Below are positions 40,310-48,579 of a DNA stretch of 64,000 nucleotides, in pieces (positions within the stretch are counted from its first letter, which is position 1; each line of letters starts with the position of its first letter). The position numbers were made by a program, and so were the translations under genes. The notes below the pieces were generated by a model. That model searched no databases. It had not been told where the DNA came from and worked only from the letters and a program-made list of their open reading frames with translations. The stretch comes from Sulfuriroseicoccus oceanibius (GTDB lineage: Bacteria > Verrucomicrobiota > Verrucomicrobiia > Verrucomicrobiales > SLCJ01), in NCBI RefSeq assembly GCF_010681825.2, contig NZ_CP066776.1, positions 3,348,001 through 3,412,000 on the forward strand. The letters are read 5' to 3'.

Positions 40310-40373
40310 AAACGTGGCTCAATCTGAGTTTAGGCTTCGGAGCCTGGGGATTTCGAATATAACAACCCCTCCG

Positions 40374-41699
40374 ATGAAGCCGAAACTGAAACGAGCCCTG
40401 ATTCTCTCTGCGATCGCCGTGACATTGCTCACGATTGCTGGAGCCACATGGTTCTTGAGCCCAGCTCTCACCAAAGCCCTCAACTGGCCCAAGGCTCGCG
40501 CAAATTGGGAAGCCAAGGGAGAGTCGTTCGACCCTCACGACTTTCAGCCCGCTGCGGTGACCGACTCCTCCAACGCTGCACTTCATCCTTGGCTTACCAC
40601 ACAACTACAAGCCACCGAATACCCGGATCTTGAAAGCGAGATTCTTAGAGGAATCCCAGAGGATCTGGTGGACAAGATCTTCGCCTACCCCTACCACGAT
40701 CGGGAAACCCTCCCACGCGAGCTCGCCCAACGCTTTCTCGACGCCACCGCCAATGCACCTAGCGTCGCATTGGCCACCGAGATTTCATCGCGCCCCAACT
40801 GGCAACGACTTGATCACAACACGCCATTCCACAACGACTGGGCGGTAAACCAGGTGGCACGAGACCTCAAACACCTATGGTACGCCCACTCGGCCTGCCA
40901 CTTGATTCTGGACAATCCAGAGGAAGCCTGGCGCGATGCTGCCCGGATCAGGACGGTTCGAGACTGGACCAAAAACGGCATCGGACTAACACCCCACCTG
41001 TTGAACGTTACTACCCACACATCCCTCAGCAACGTATGGCGAACCGGCATTGAACTCGACGCATGGACTGACAACCAACTTCTGGAAATCGCGCGCAGCG
41101 ACGGATGGGAGACCTCCGCCCGCGATCGCACGCTTCAGGCACTACGAGGCGAAGTGGCGTCATCAGTAGCCACCTTCCAGTCGATAGCTGATAACGCGAA
41201 GACCCGCCGAATGCGTGTGTTCATTGCGGCCCAGCAACACGCCCTCGCCCAGATCATCATGCCCCCCATTTCCCGCTATGAAGCCCTGCCAGCCAACACC
41301 CCATTGATCGTACTCGGAAACGACCTCGAAACCACCAGCAACGAGCACTCGAAAGACATCCGTGCAAGGCTCACCGAAACTCTCGCTAGCGCAGGCCGCT
41401 ATGTACTAACGACCTACGTGCCTGCAGTGTGTGAAGAGGTCACCCAATCCCGCCTCACCCGTGTTGCGGCGGCGCTCACGCTATACCACCGGCAGCACGG
41501 TCACTATCCAAAGTCAATCGACGCCCTCACCCCTGACATCCTGCCAGCACCAGCAACCGACCCGATGACCAATGGGTCTCTGCTCTACCGCATTGAAGAT
41601 GACGGCAGCGCCACCATCTGGTCGGTCGGCATTGACCAAACCGACGACCAAGGGAAAGGCGACGACGTGGTGCTCACGTTGTCAGCATTACAAAAATAG
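40374..41699 (+). CDS. Membrane-anchored protein of unknown function, 441 residues
   Basis: Starts with one membrane helix (ALILSAIAVTLLTIAGATWF, near residues 8-28), then a long mostly helical, soluble part. I recognise no family; the tail ends YRIEDDGSATIWSVGIDQTD, a pattern seen at the end of some secreted pilin-like or prepilin-like (type II secretion G-type) proteins of Planctomycetes/Verrucomicrobiota. The ATG at 40374 was chosen because it begins a basic-plus-hydrophobic signal; the upstream frame runs through the repeat. The stop TAG lies inside repeat copy d. Confidence 0.7.
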   Translation: MKPKLKRALILSAIAVTLLTIAGATWFLSPALTKALNWPKARANWEAKGESFDPHDFQPAAVTDSSNAALHPWLTTQLQATEYPDLESEILRGIPEDLVDKIFAYPYHDRETLPRELAQRFLDATANAPSVALATEISSRPNWQRLDHNTPFHNDWAVNQVARDLKHLWYAHSACHLILDNPEEAWRDAARIRTVRDWTKNGIGLTPHLLNVTTHTSLSNVWRTGIELDAWTDNQLLEIARSDGWETSARDRTLQALRGEVASSVATFQSIADNAKTRRMRVFIAAQQHALAQIIMPPISRYEALPANTPLIVLGNDLETTSNEHSKDIRARLTETLASAGRYVLTTYVPAVCEEVTQSRLTRVAAALTLYHRQHGHYPKSIDALTPDILPAPATDPMTNGSLLYRIEDDGSATIWSVGIDQTDDQGKGDDVVLTLSALQK

Positions 41700-41726
41700 G
41701 CCCCATAGGACTTATAAGACCTATTG
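41692..41726. repeat. 9-bp-period dispersed repeat, copy d
   Basis: Nonamers ATAGGCCCC, ATAGGACTT, ATAAGACCT. It overlaps the stop codon of the upstream gene. Confidence 0.65.
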
Positions 41727-41745
41727 AGGAGGCTCCGCCCCCCCC

Positions 41746-42111
41746 CTACGCGTCCTCATCCATCGAGCGGCGCTTATGGGAAATATCCAGGTACAGATTG
41801 TAGCAGGCGACCGTGAATGGGAATGAGTTCTGAAGAATCCCAACCGAGTCGTTCTTACCAAAGATGAAATAGCTGAGCGCCATCAAGCTGCCGACAATCG
41901 ACATGTACCAGAACATGCGCGGCATGGTGACCTGCTTGCTCCGTTTCGACGCCCAAAGCTGAACCAACCAGCGGCCAGCGAATAGAATGGTCCCCACATA
42001 ACCGACAAGCTTCCATCCAGTGATCGTCACCGATTCGATGCCGAACAACGGTCGATGCATCGGGCTGAGATCTGCATCGGCCAGGAGAGTGGAAAGGAAG
42101 AAAATGTCCAT
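41746..42111 (-). CDS. Lipid-A-disaccharide synthase N-terminal-like membrane protein (LAB_N domain)
   Basis: 121 residues with three or four hydrophobic helices: ITGWKLVGYVGTILFAGRWLVQLWASKRS, MFWYMSIVGSLMALSYFIFG and SFPFTVACYNLYLDIS (given in parts). The W-x(2)-Q-W/L-x(2)-S-K-R-S motif is that of the small LAB_N family found at the N-terminus of some LpxB proteins or alone. Its role in lipid A or membrane lipid handling is unproven. Confidence 0.8.
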   Translation of the reverse strand: MDIFFLSTLLADADLSPMHRPLFGIESVTITGWKLVGYVGTILFAGRWLVQLWASKRSKQVTMPRMFWYMSIVGSLMALSYFIFGKNDSVGILQNSFPFTVACYNLYLDISHKRRSMDEDA

Positions 42112-42202
42112 AATGAGCGACGAAAAGGATTTCGCGAGGGAGCCTCGACAATCGGCTCGTCACCGGTAAGTTGCAACCAGCGAATCCGCCGATCCTCTGC
42201 GC

Positions 42203-43375
42203 ATGATTTACCTCGACAACAACGCCACCACCCCGCTGCTGCCCGAAGTCGTCGACGCAATGTTGCCGTTTCTCACCAAGCACTACGCCAACCCATCAGT
42301 GGCGTACGACTTTGCTGCACCGGTGCGCGAAGCGATGGAGAAAGCACACGTTCAGGTGGCGGAGTTGATCAACGCCTCGCCGGAGGAAATCATCTTCACC
42401 GGCTGTGGCACGGAAGCAGACAACTCAGCAATCGCCTCGGCGCTGGCACTACAGCCATCCCGCAAGAAAGTGGTGGTCGGAGCTACCGAGCACAGCGCCA
42501 TCGGCAAAGCCGCCGCCCACATCGCGGGCAAACAAAACGTGCTCGTCATTCCGGTCCAACGAGATGGTCGGCTCGACCTGGAGGTGCTCCGCTCCACACT
42601 CGAAAACCACGCCCCCGAGATCGCACTGGTTTCCATCATGTGGGCGAACAACGAAACCGGTGTGATCCACCCGGTGGAGGAAATTGCAGCCCTCACCCAG
42701 GCCGCCGGCATCCCATTCCACACCGACGCCATCCAGGCAGCAGGGAAAGTCCCGATCGACGTCGCCGCCCTGCCCGTCACCTACCTCTCACTGGCAGCGC
42801 ATAAGTTTCATGGCCCGAAAGGCGTGGGCGCACTCTACGTCCGCACCGGCGCTCGTTTCCGCAACCAACTCGTCGGCGGCGGACAAGAAGCGGGACGCCG
42901 CGCCGGCACGGAGAATGTCGCCGGCATCGTCGCGATGGGCGCCGCCGCGGAAGCCATGCGCTATCGCATCGCCGATGGTGTGATGCATCGCGTCGAGCTC
43001 CTGCGAAACCATTTCGAGAATCTGGTCGTCGACGGTCTGGACAGTGTCACGATCAATGGCTCGCCGGAGCACCGCGTGCCGAACACATCGAACCTGTGCA
43101 TTTCCGGTGCCCGCGCCGAGGCAATGCTGATGCTTCTCGACGAAGCGGGGCTCTGCTGTTCATCGGGCTCGGCATGCAAAACCGGCAGCAGCGCTCCATC
43201 GGCAGTGCTCACCGCAATGGGGATCCCAGCGCGCGACGCACGAACCAGCTTGCGCTTTTCCCTGAGCTCGCTGACCACTGCGGTCGAGGTCGAATCCGCC
43301 GCCAAGCTGGTGATCGATGCCGCCGTCCGCGTCCGCCGGGAATCGCCCCAAGGCGGAGTCGTCATCCACAGCTAA
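42203..43375 (+). CDS. Cysteine desulfurase, NifS/IscS-type
   Basis: 390 residues, PLP-dependent. IYLDNNATTPLLPEV start; PLP lysine in SLAAHKFHGPKGVGALY; the active cysteine in CCSSGSACKTGSSAPS loop, the long-loop form typical of class I desulfurases (IscS/NifS). It takes sulfur from cysteine for Fe-S clusters, thiolation or, in some species, supplies selenium. It lies 23 bases upstream of the SufS gene and upstream of the selenoprotein A gene. Confidence 0.93.
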   Translation: MIYLDNNATTPLLPEVVDAMLPFLTKHYANPSVAYDFAAPVREAMEKAHVQVAELINASPEEIIFTGCGTEADNSAIASALALQPSRKKVVVGATEHSAIGKAAAHIAGKQNVLVIPVQRDGRLDLEVLRSTLENHAPEIALVSIMWANNETGVIHPVEEIAALTQAAGIPFHTDAIQAAGKVPIDVAALPVTYLSLAAHKFHGPKGVGALYVRTGARFRNQLVGGGQEAGRRAGTENVAGIVAMGAAAEAMRYRIADGVMHRVELLRNHFENLVVDGLDSVTINGSPEHRVPNTSNLCISGARAEAMLMLLDEAGLCCSSGSACKTGSSAPSAVLTAMGIPARDARTSLRFSLSSLTTAVEVESAAKLVIDAAVRVRRESPQGGVVIHS

Positions 43376-43398
43376 GTTTTTCCAACCATCTCCCAACC

Positions 43399-44628
43399 AT
43401 GTCCCCAATCGACATTCAGAAAATCCGCGAAGACTTCCCGATTCTGCACCAGCAGATCAACGGACGCCCACTCGTGTATCTCGACAACGCGGCCACCTCG
43501 CAAAAGCCGCTCCAAGTGCTTGAGGCCTCGGCGAACTACTACCGCAACATCAACAGCAACATCCATCGCGGTGTGCACAAACTGGCGCAATCCGCTACCG
43601 CCGCCCACGAACAGGCACGCGAGACCATTGCCAAACACCTCAACGCCAGCCGCCCGGAAGAAGTCATCTTCACCTCCGGCACCACCGACAGCATCAACCT
43701 GGTGGCAAACGTGCTGGAGCGCAGTGGCACCATCGGCGAGGGCGACGAGATTCTGATCTCCGGCCTGGAGCACCACTCCAATACCGTCCCATGGCAAATG
43801 CTGTGCGAGGCAACCGGCGCGACACTCAAAGTCATCCCGGTTCTCGAAGACGGATCACTCGATCAGGAGGCGTTCGCCACGCTGCTCGGCCCACAAACCA
43901 AGGTACTCTCGGTCAACCAAGTCTCGAACGCACTCGGCACCATCAACCCGGTGAAGGATATGATCGCCGCCGCACGCAAGGTTGGTGACGTCATCACGGT
44001 TGTCGACGGCGCCCAGTCGATCCCACACATGGCAATCGACGTGCAGGACCTCGATTGCGATTTCTTCGCGTTTTCCGGCCATAAAGTTTTCGCTCCGACC
44101 GGTGTCGGCATCCTGTTCGGCAAGTACGACCTGCTTGAGAAACTCCCCCCATGGAAGGGCGGCGGCGAAATGATCCGCCTGGTCACTTTCGAAAAGACCA
44201 CCTACAACGATCCACCGTTCAAATACGAGGCCGGCACCCCGAACATCGAAGGTGGCATCGCCCTGGCTGCTGCCCTCGACTACGCCAATGCCATCGGGAT
44301 GGACAACATCTACGCCCAGGAAAAGTTGCTACTCGACCGCGCGACCGCAGGCTTGAGCGAGATCGACGGCGTCAAGATCTACGGCACCTGCCCAAACAAA
44401 GCATCAGTGCTTTCGTTCCTCATCGAGGGCATCCACCACTTCGATCTGGGCTCGATCATGGACCAAATGGGTGTCGCCGTCCGCACCGGTCACCACTGCT
44501 GCCAGCCACTGATGTCACGCTTCGGCATCACCGGCACAGTGCGCGCCTCGTTCGCCGTCTACAACACGGAAGAAGAAGTCGATGCATTCATCGCCGCAGT
44601 TAAAAAAGGCGCGATGATGCTAAGCTAA
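43399..44628 (+). CDS. sufS: Cysteine desulfurase/selenocysteine lyase, SufS-type
   Basis: 409 residues of the class II desulfurase family. YLDNAATSQKPLQV near the start, the PLP lysine in FAFSGHKVFAPTGVGILFG, and the active cysteine in RTGHHCCQPLM (family RTGHHCAQP). Members (SufS, CsdB) cleave cysteine and also selenocysteine, releasing selenide-type selenium usable by SelD. Known: this family has selenocysteine lyase activity. Inferred: its position 86 bases ahead of a selenoprotein gene may be functional. No sufBCDE genes are adjacent. The ATG at 43399 was chosen. Confidence 0.94.
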   Translation: MSPIDIQKIREDFPILHQQINGRPLVYLDNAATSQKPLQVLEASANYYRNINSNIHRGVHKLAQSATAAHEQARETIAKHLNASRPEEVIFTSGTTDSINLVANVLERSGTIGEGDEILISGLEHHSNTVPWQMLCEATGATLKVIPVLEDGSLDQEAFATLLGPQTKVLSVNQVSNALGTINPVKDMIAAARKVGDVITVVDGAQSIPHMAIDVQDLDCDFFAFSGHKVFAPTGVGILFGKYDLLEKLPPWKGGGEMIRLVTFEKTTYNDPPFKYEAGTPNIEGGIALAAALDYANAIGMDNIYAQEKLLLDRATAGLSEIDGVKIYGTCPNKASVLSFLIEGIHHFDLGSIMDQMGVAVRTGHHCCQPLMSRFGITGTVRASFAVYNTEEEVDAFIAAVKKGAMMLS

Positions 44629-44714
44629 GCCCCTGCCAAGCAGGGAAATTCTCCGAATTGAAAACGATCCGCGACTTGATAGCCACGGACCGAGTCGCTA
44701 CGCTCGCCTCCAAT

Positions 44715-45431
44715 ATGATCTCCCATCCTCTTCGCTCCATCGCGCGCTTGCTACTCGCGTTGGTGGTCACCTGGGCCTCTCTGGGGACGGCCGCAGCCGC
44801 CGACGACAAGATTGACGTTGCCAAGCACTTCGAAGGCAAGTTGCTCAAGCTTGCCTCCAACGGCCAACCAGTTCCCTACGAAACGACGGCCAAGCCGCAG
44901 TTCTACCTGATCTACTTCGCCGCCAGCTGGTGAGGCCCATGCGCGAAAGTGACACCCGGGTTGGTGTCCAAATACCGTGAACTCAAGCAAGGTCCTAACG
45001 GCAATCAGTTCGAAGTCATCTTCGTCTCGGCAGACCGAGGTCCCGACGAAATGATCAAGTACATGCGCAAGACCAGCATGCCGTGGCCTGCGCTCGACTA
45101 CATCGAGATGAACAGCGCGAAGCCATTTCGCAAAATGACGGGAGGCGGCATCCCGAACGCACTTCTTGTCACCAAAGACGGCCGCTACATCAACAGTGGC
45201 TACAAGAACAAGGGCAAAGGAAAATACCAAGGTGTTGGCCCGGTCGTTGAAACCTTGGAGCAACTTCTCTCCGTCGAAGGTGGCGCCGAGGCAGTCGAAG
45301 AAGCCGCCGAGAGCGCGGTAAAGGAAGCTGCCGCCAAGGCCGCTGCCATATTCGATGTGTCACAGACCCGCTGGACCGTTGCCATCGTGCTGGCCTCCCT
45401 GACCTTCCTGTTCCTTTTCTTCAAGCGCTAG
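44715..45431 (+). CDS. Exported thioredoxin-like selenoprotein A (UGPC motif, in-frame TGA = Sec73)
   Basis: 238 residues read through the TGA at 44931-44933. Order: signal peptide (MISHPLRSIARLLLALVVTW then ASLGTAAAA), a short N-terminal part, the beta strand FYLIYFAASW, then U-G-P-C. Downstream the thioredoxin fold goes on: SKYRELKQGPN, FEVIFVSADRG, MPWPALDY, and the cis-proline loop GGGIPNALLVTKDG. The C-terminus has one membrane helix (WTVAIVLASLTFLFLFFKR), so it is anchored facing the periplasm. Without read-through, each half makes no sense: the first stops at the active-site tryptophan and the second has no good start. The related TGA-containing genes B and C support Sec. A TTG start upstream at 44658 is possible but lacks a good signal. 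Confidence 0.85.
44931..44968 (+). promoter_or_regulatory. TGA (Sec) codon and SECIS-like hairpin of gene A
   Basis: TGA at 44931-44933, then 17 bases, then GACACC-CGGGTT-GGTGTC (44951-44968): a perfect 6-bp stem with a GG-containing 6-base loop. Bacterial SECIS elements sit right after the UGA and have a short stem with G in the apical loop, bound by SelB. Confidence 0.75.
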
Positions 45432-45441
45432 TTGCTTGCCA

Positions 45442-45474
45442 GCGGGGCGTTGATTTTTTTCTGCAACGCCCCGC
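45442..45474. repeat. Inverted repeat with T tract in its loop, after selenoprotein A
   Basis: GCGGGGCGTTG (45442-45452) pairs with CAACGCCCCGC (45464-45474), 11 bp perfect; the loop holds seven T. A normal terminator has T after the stem, not in it. Confidence 0.7.
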
Positions 45475-45576
45475 AACCATCTTTCTCCATCAGGGTTCCC
45501 TTGATTAAGCCAACGCGGAAAGCACTTCAGCCCACCGCCCGAGGCCGAATCAAAAAACACTACCTGTTAAAGAAAG

Positions 45577-46050
45577 ATGAAAAAATCCGTACTCACCCTC
45601 GCTGCTCTTGCTGCCACCATCGGTTACGCTGCTGCAGATCAAGACCGCGAACGCCCACAACCGCCGGCTCCAGAAGAGATCGCCCAGCAGATGCTCGCCG
45701 ATCACGACGAGAACGGCGACGGAGCCCTCGACGCCGAGGAACTCAAGGCCGCCCACGAAGCACGAAAAGAACAGGCCAAGGAACGCCGACGCCGCAAAGG
45801 TGAAGGAAAGGGCTTCCGCAAAGGCCCACGCCCACCACGAGGTGACGGCGATGAAGATGGTCAGAAGCGCGAACGCCGCAAGCGCCCAACCGCTGAAGAC
45901 GTGATCGAAAAACATGACACCGATGCCAGCGGATCGCTCGATGAGGCAGAACTCACCGACATGATCGAAGCCCGCCGTGAACACATGCGCGAACGCCGGC
46001 ACAAGCGCGGCGGCGGCCGTGGCCCACGCGGACCAATCGACCAAGACTAA
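45577..46050 (+). CDS. Secreted EF-hand protein, 157 residues
   Basis: A signal peptide (MKKSVLTLAALAATIGYAAA) leads to two EF-hand loops: DHDENGDGALDAEEL (about residues 42-56) and KHDTDASGSLDEAEL (about 110-124), each with the D-x-D-x-D/S-G pattern of calcium-binding loops. Between and after them are very basic Arg/Lys/Gly stretches (RRRKGEGKGFRKGPRPPRGD). The family is a common secreted EF-hand type in Verrucomicrobiota and Planctomycetes; function is not known. It lies 145 bases after selenoprotein A with its own terminator. Confidence 0.82.
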   Translation: MKKSVLTLAALAATIGYAAADQDRERPQPPAPEEIAQQMLADHDENGDGALDAEELKAAHEARKEQAKERRRRKGEGKGFRKGPRPPRGDGDEDGQKRERRKRPTAEDVIEKHDTDASGSLDEAELTDMIEARREHMRERRHKRGGGRGPRGPIDQD

Positions 46051-46075
46051 TCCCCTCCGACTGAATTCAGCCACC

Positions 46076-46112
46076 AGCCGACTCCCTCACTTGGGAGTCG
46101 GCTGATTTTTTT
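46076..46112 (+). terminator. Rho-independent terminator after the EF-hand gene
   Basis: AGCCGACTCCC pairs with GGGAGTCGGCT, followed by GA and seven T. Confidence 0.9.
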
Positions 46113-46421
46113 GCTGCGTACGCGGCCGCTGGGAAGGAACACAACACGCCCCAACAGGTCGGACCTGATGTATTGATCGGCAGCGATGCCGATTCCGATA
46201 GCGAAGAGAGAGGCTGCTGGAGCTGGGCGATACCTCAAAGCTCAGCTTATGAACCAACCAAATCGGCATCCTCCCTGACAGGGAGGCGCAAACCAGCCTG
46301 GGGTGACGGGAGCCTCAGGCGACCACACCCTGGGATCACCGTGCCCTACCAGCCGGCCGAGCCGACGACCTCGTCGAAACCCTAAGCCCCCCCCCGATGG
46401 CCGCTAAAGAAAACGCAGCCA
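46113..46421. other. Gene-free stretch
   Basis: About 310 bases between the EF-hand terminator and the end of the lipoprotein gene on the other strand. I see no good frame, RNA or repeat shared with the rest of the window. Confidence 0.6.
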
Positions 46422-47006
46422 TTACTGACCGACCATCTCTTTGATATCTTTGAACGTGAACGATTCTTCACGTCCGCTCAGCGGAACGATATTGTCCACC
46501 GGTTCATCATCGAGATATCGGTCATTGCTGACCTCGACATTATCGTAGGTCGAGTAGCTCTTCCCTTGGAGCCGGCTATCCGACGTGGCGTACTCACCGG
46601 TCTTGTAATTCTTGCGGTCAGTCAGCGCCCGCTCATTACCGCCCCGATAGGCACTGGTCGCAAACGCCTGACTGGCATCACGTGCTTCGTTGGTGCGGAA
46701 TTCAGACACGCCGCGGTAGTTCTGAGTGCGGAACTCCCCGCTCTTGAACTCACTCACACGGTAGTCACTACGCAACTTGGTCTTTCCTTCCGCTCTGAAG
46801 CCCTTTTTCTCAAACTGACTGCGGCGCCCTCCGCCCCCTCCACCGCTGTACATTTGGTTATTCGCAAGACGCTCCTCAAACGAGCCGCCAGAATAGGAGA
46901 CATCATCCCCTGCGGAGCCAGAGCTCTTGCAGCCCACAGAAAAGCTCACCGCCGCCACGAGGAGTGACGATGCCAAAAGACGAAACGGATGGATCCCTGC
47001 GCTCAC
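46422..47006 (-). CDS. Predicted lipoprotein, 194 residues
   Basis: Signal with lipobox: HPFRLLASSLLVAAVSFSVGC, cysteine near residue 26 (given to 20: FRLLASSLLVAAVSFSVGC). The mature protein is low-complexity and polar: a GGGGGG run, several RT/EF/YR repeats such as FRTQNYRGVSEFRTNEAR and KNYKTGEYATSD. It resembles disordered surface lipoproteins; no domain is recognised. It diverges from the selenoprotein B-C operon. Confidence 0.75.
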   Translation of the reverse strand: MSAGIHPFRLLASSLLVAAVSFSVGCKSSGSAGDDVSYSGGSFEERLANNQMYSGGGGGGRRSQFEKKGFRAEGKTKLRSDYRVSEFKSGEFRTQNYRGVSEFRTNEARDASQAFATSAYRGGNERALTDRKNYKTGEYATSDSRLQGKSYSTYDNVEVSNDRYLDDEPVDNIVPLSGREESFTFKDIKEMVGQ

Positions 47007-47123
47007 GGGCGAGACCCTACTCTCTCCGCCAGAACGGGTAAAGGGGAATTGTCACAGGCGGAGCCGCAGAAATGCGTTACATTTGAGCAAGGAATTCGAA
47101 CTTTTTTCGTAATCCCCACCGCT

Positions 47124-47151
47124 TTGATCGTTCCTGCGTCATAGGTATTCT
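47124..47151 (+). promoter_or_regulatory. Candidate promoter of the selenoprotein B-C operon
   Basis: TTGATC (47124-47129) and TATTCT (47146-47151) are 16 bases apart, about 55 bases before the ATG at 47205. Weak evidence: only one of many such pairs a random search would find. Confidence 0.3.
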
Positions 47152-47204
47152 CATGTTCAGGCCGTGCCTGAGCCCACACACACTCCAAGCACACACATCC
47201 ACCC

Positions 47205-47894
47205 ATGAAAACACACTGCAGAAGCCTCGCTCTGGCTGGTCTGGCGCTCGCACTCAGCGCCAGCGCGGATGCCAGAACCTGGACCAGCTCTGACGGCTCC
47301 AAGACATTCGAAGGCACGTTCATCAGCGAACGCGGCGAGAAAGTCACCGTCGATGTCAACGGCCGCCGCCTCACATTCACAAAAGACAAACTGTCCGAGG
47401 CCGACCAAACATGGATCGCTGAGAACAGCAAACCTGAACCACCAGAAGCCACCGGAGAAGCGGATCTGTCGTCACAAGCAATCGGCAAAGAGGTGGAGAA
47501 GAAACTCGCCAAACTCGACGGCAAACGGGTCAAATCCTACAAACTGACCAAAGCACCCGAGTACTACATCCTTTACTTCTCGGCCAGCTGGTGAGGCCCT
47601 TGTAAATCTTCTGCTCCACAGTTGGTGGAGAAATACAACGACCAGATCGCCGATAACGACAAAGCCGAGATGATTCACATCAGTCTCGACCGCAGCGATG
47701 AAGCCGCAGAGAAGTGGGCAAAAAACGCCAAGATGCCATGGCCTATCATGCTTCCTAAAAAGGCCAACAAGACATCATTGAAGAAATTTGCCGGACGCGG
47801 TGTCCCTCACTACGTCCTCGTCGACAAAGATGGCAACAAACTCGCAGAAGGCCAATACCAAGCCTTCAGCAAACTGAAGGAACTGACCAAATAA
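47205..47894 (+). CDS. Exported thioredoxin-like selenoprotein B with SHD1-like domain (UGPC, in-frame TGA = Sec130)
   Basis: 229 residues when the TGA at 47592-47594 is read. Order: signal peptide (MKTHCRSLALAGLALALSAS), an SHD1-like domain (about residues 24-75, RTWTSSDGSKTFEGTFISER then VTVDVNGRRLTFTKDKLSEAD), a linker, then the thioredoxin-like domain: EYYILYFSASW-U-GPCKSSAPQLVEKY, AEMIHISLDRSDEAAEKWA, MPWPIMLPKKAN and GRGVPHYVLVDKDGNKLAEG with the cis-proline. SHD1-like domains are usual in secreted Planctomycete and Verrucomicrobial proteins. The next gene starts 6 bases after its stop. Confidence 0.88.
47592..47630 (+). promoter_or_regulatory. TGA (Sec) codon and SECIS-like hairpin of gene B
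   Basis: TGA at 47592-47594, 19 bases, then CTCCAC-AGTTG-GTGGAG (47614-47630): 6-bp perfect stem with a 5-base loop containing GTTG. Same layout as gene A with different bases. Confidence 0.78.
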
Positions 47895-47900
47895 CACCCC

Positions 47901-48389
47901 ATGAAGCAATTCGCTCTCCCCATAGTCAAGGCGCTCGCATTCCTCGCGATCGCAGCAACCGCCCACGCCGGCACGATCAAAGAAAAACTCGCTGGGAACA
48001 CATCGGTGCTCGAAGGCACTGAGTTCAAAGCCCAGGATATCCAAGGCGAGCCGGAATATTACATTCTCTATTTCTCGGCCAGCTGGTGAGGACCATGCCG
48101 TAGTACCGCTCCACAGTTGGTGGAGACTTACGCGAAGACCATCGCCACGAACGACAAAGTCGAAATGGTGCACCTCAGCGCCGACCGCAACGCAAAAGCC
48201 GCGACTACCTGGGCGGCCAAGGAAAAGTTCCCATGGCCAACCGTCCTTCCTGAAAAGGTGAAAGCCACCGGGTTGGAAAAGTACGCCGCAGGCTACGTTC
48301 CCGACTACATCCTCGTCGATAAAGAAGGCAAGGAACTGGCCCGCAAGAGCGGCGCCGTATTCGCCAAGCTCAAAGAACTCACCGAGTAA
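47901..48389 (+). CDS. Exported thioredoxin-like selenoprotein C (UGPC, in-frame TGA = Sec63)
   Basis: 162 residues through the TGA at 48087-48089. It is the shortest of the three: signal peptide (FALPIVKALAFLAIAATAHA), a 30-residue lead, then EYYILYFSASW-U-GPCRSTAPQLVETYAKT, VEMVHLSADRN, FPWPTVLPEKV and AGYVPDYILVDKEGKELAR with the cis-proline. It is clearly a duplicate of B: from YYILYFSASWUGPC to the end they align with few gaps. It follows B by 6 bases, so B and C are one operon, closed by the terminator at 48416. Confidence 0.88.
48087..48125 (+). promoter_or_regulatory. TGA (Sec) codon and SECIS-like hairpin of gene C
   Basis: TGA at 48087-48089, 19 bases, then CTCCAC-AGTTG-GTGGAG (48109-48125), identical to gene B, though other bases between TGA and stem differ. 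Confidence 0.78.
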
Positions 48390-48415
48390 TCATCCACCAA
48401 TCGAAGTTTCCTTCA

Positions 48416-48450
48416 GCTCCCGCAGCCTCGCGCTGCGGGAGCATTTTTTT
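48416..48450 (+). terminator. Terminator of the selenoprotein B-C operon
   Basis: GCTCCCGCAG pairs with CTGCGGGAGC, followed by A and seven T. Confidence 0.9.
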
Positions 48451-48579
48451 GCCGCTCGCACAGCGTGTGTCATCACACCAAATCGGAGAGTCACCCCACA
48501 GTTCCGCACTCCGTTGCGCAGCACTGCGGCAACAGCCTTCCAGCCGTCTGAGCGCGCGCCCCAAATACGCTAAACAACC

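Noticed and set aside
44715-48389. Reading the three TGA genes as six separate genes or as pseudogenes
   Set aside because: The C-terminal pieces have no natural start, the N-terminal pieces end inside the active-site motif, and all three break at the same codon with intact downstream frames and operon structure.
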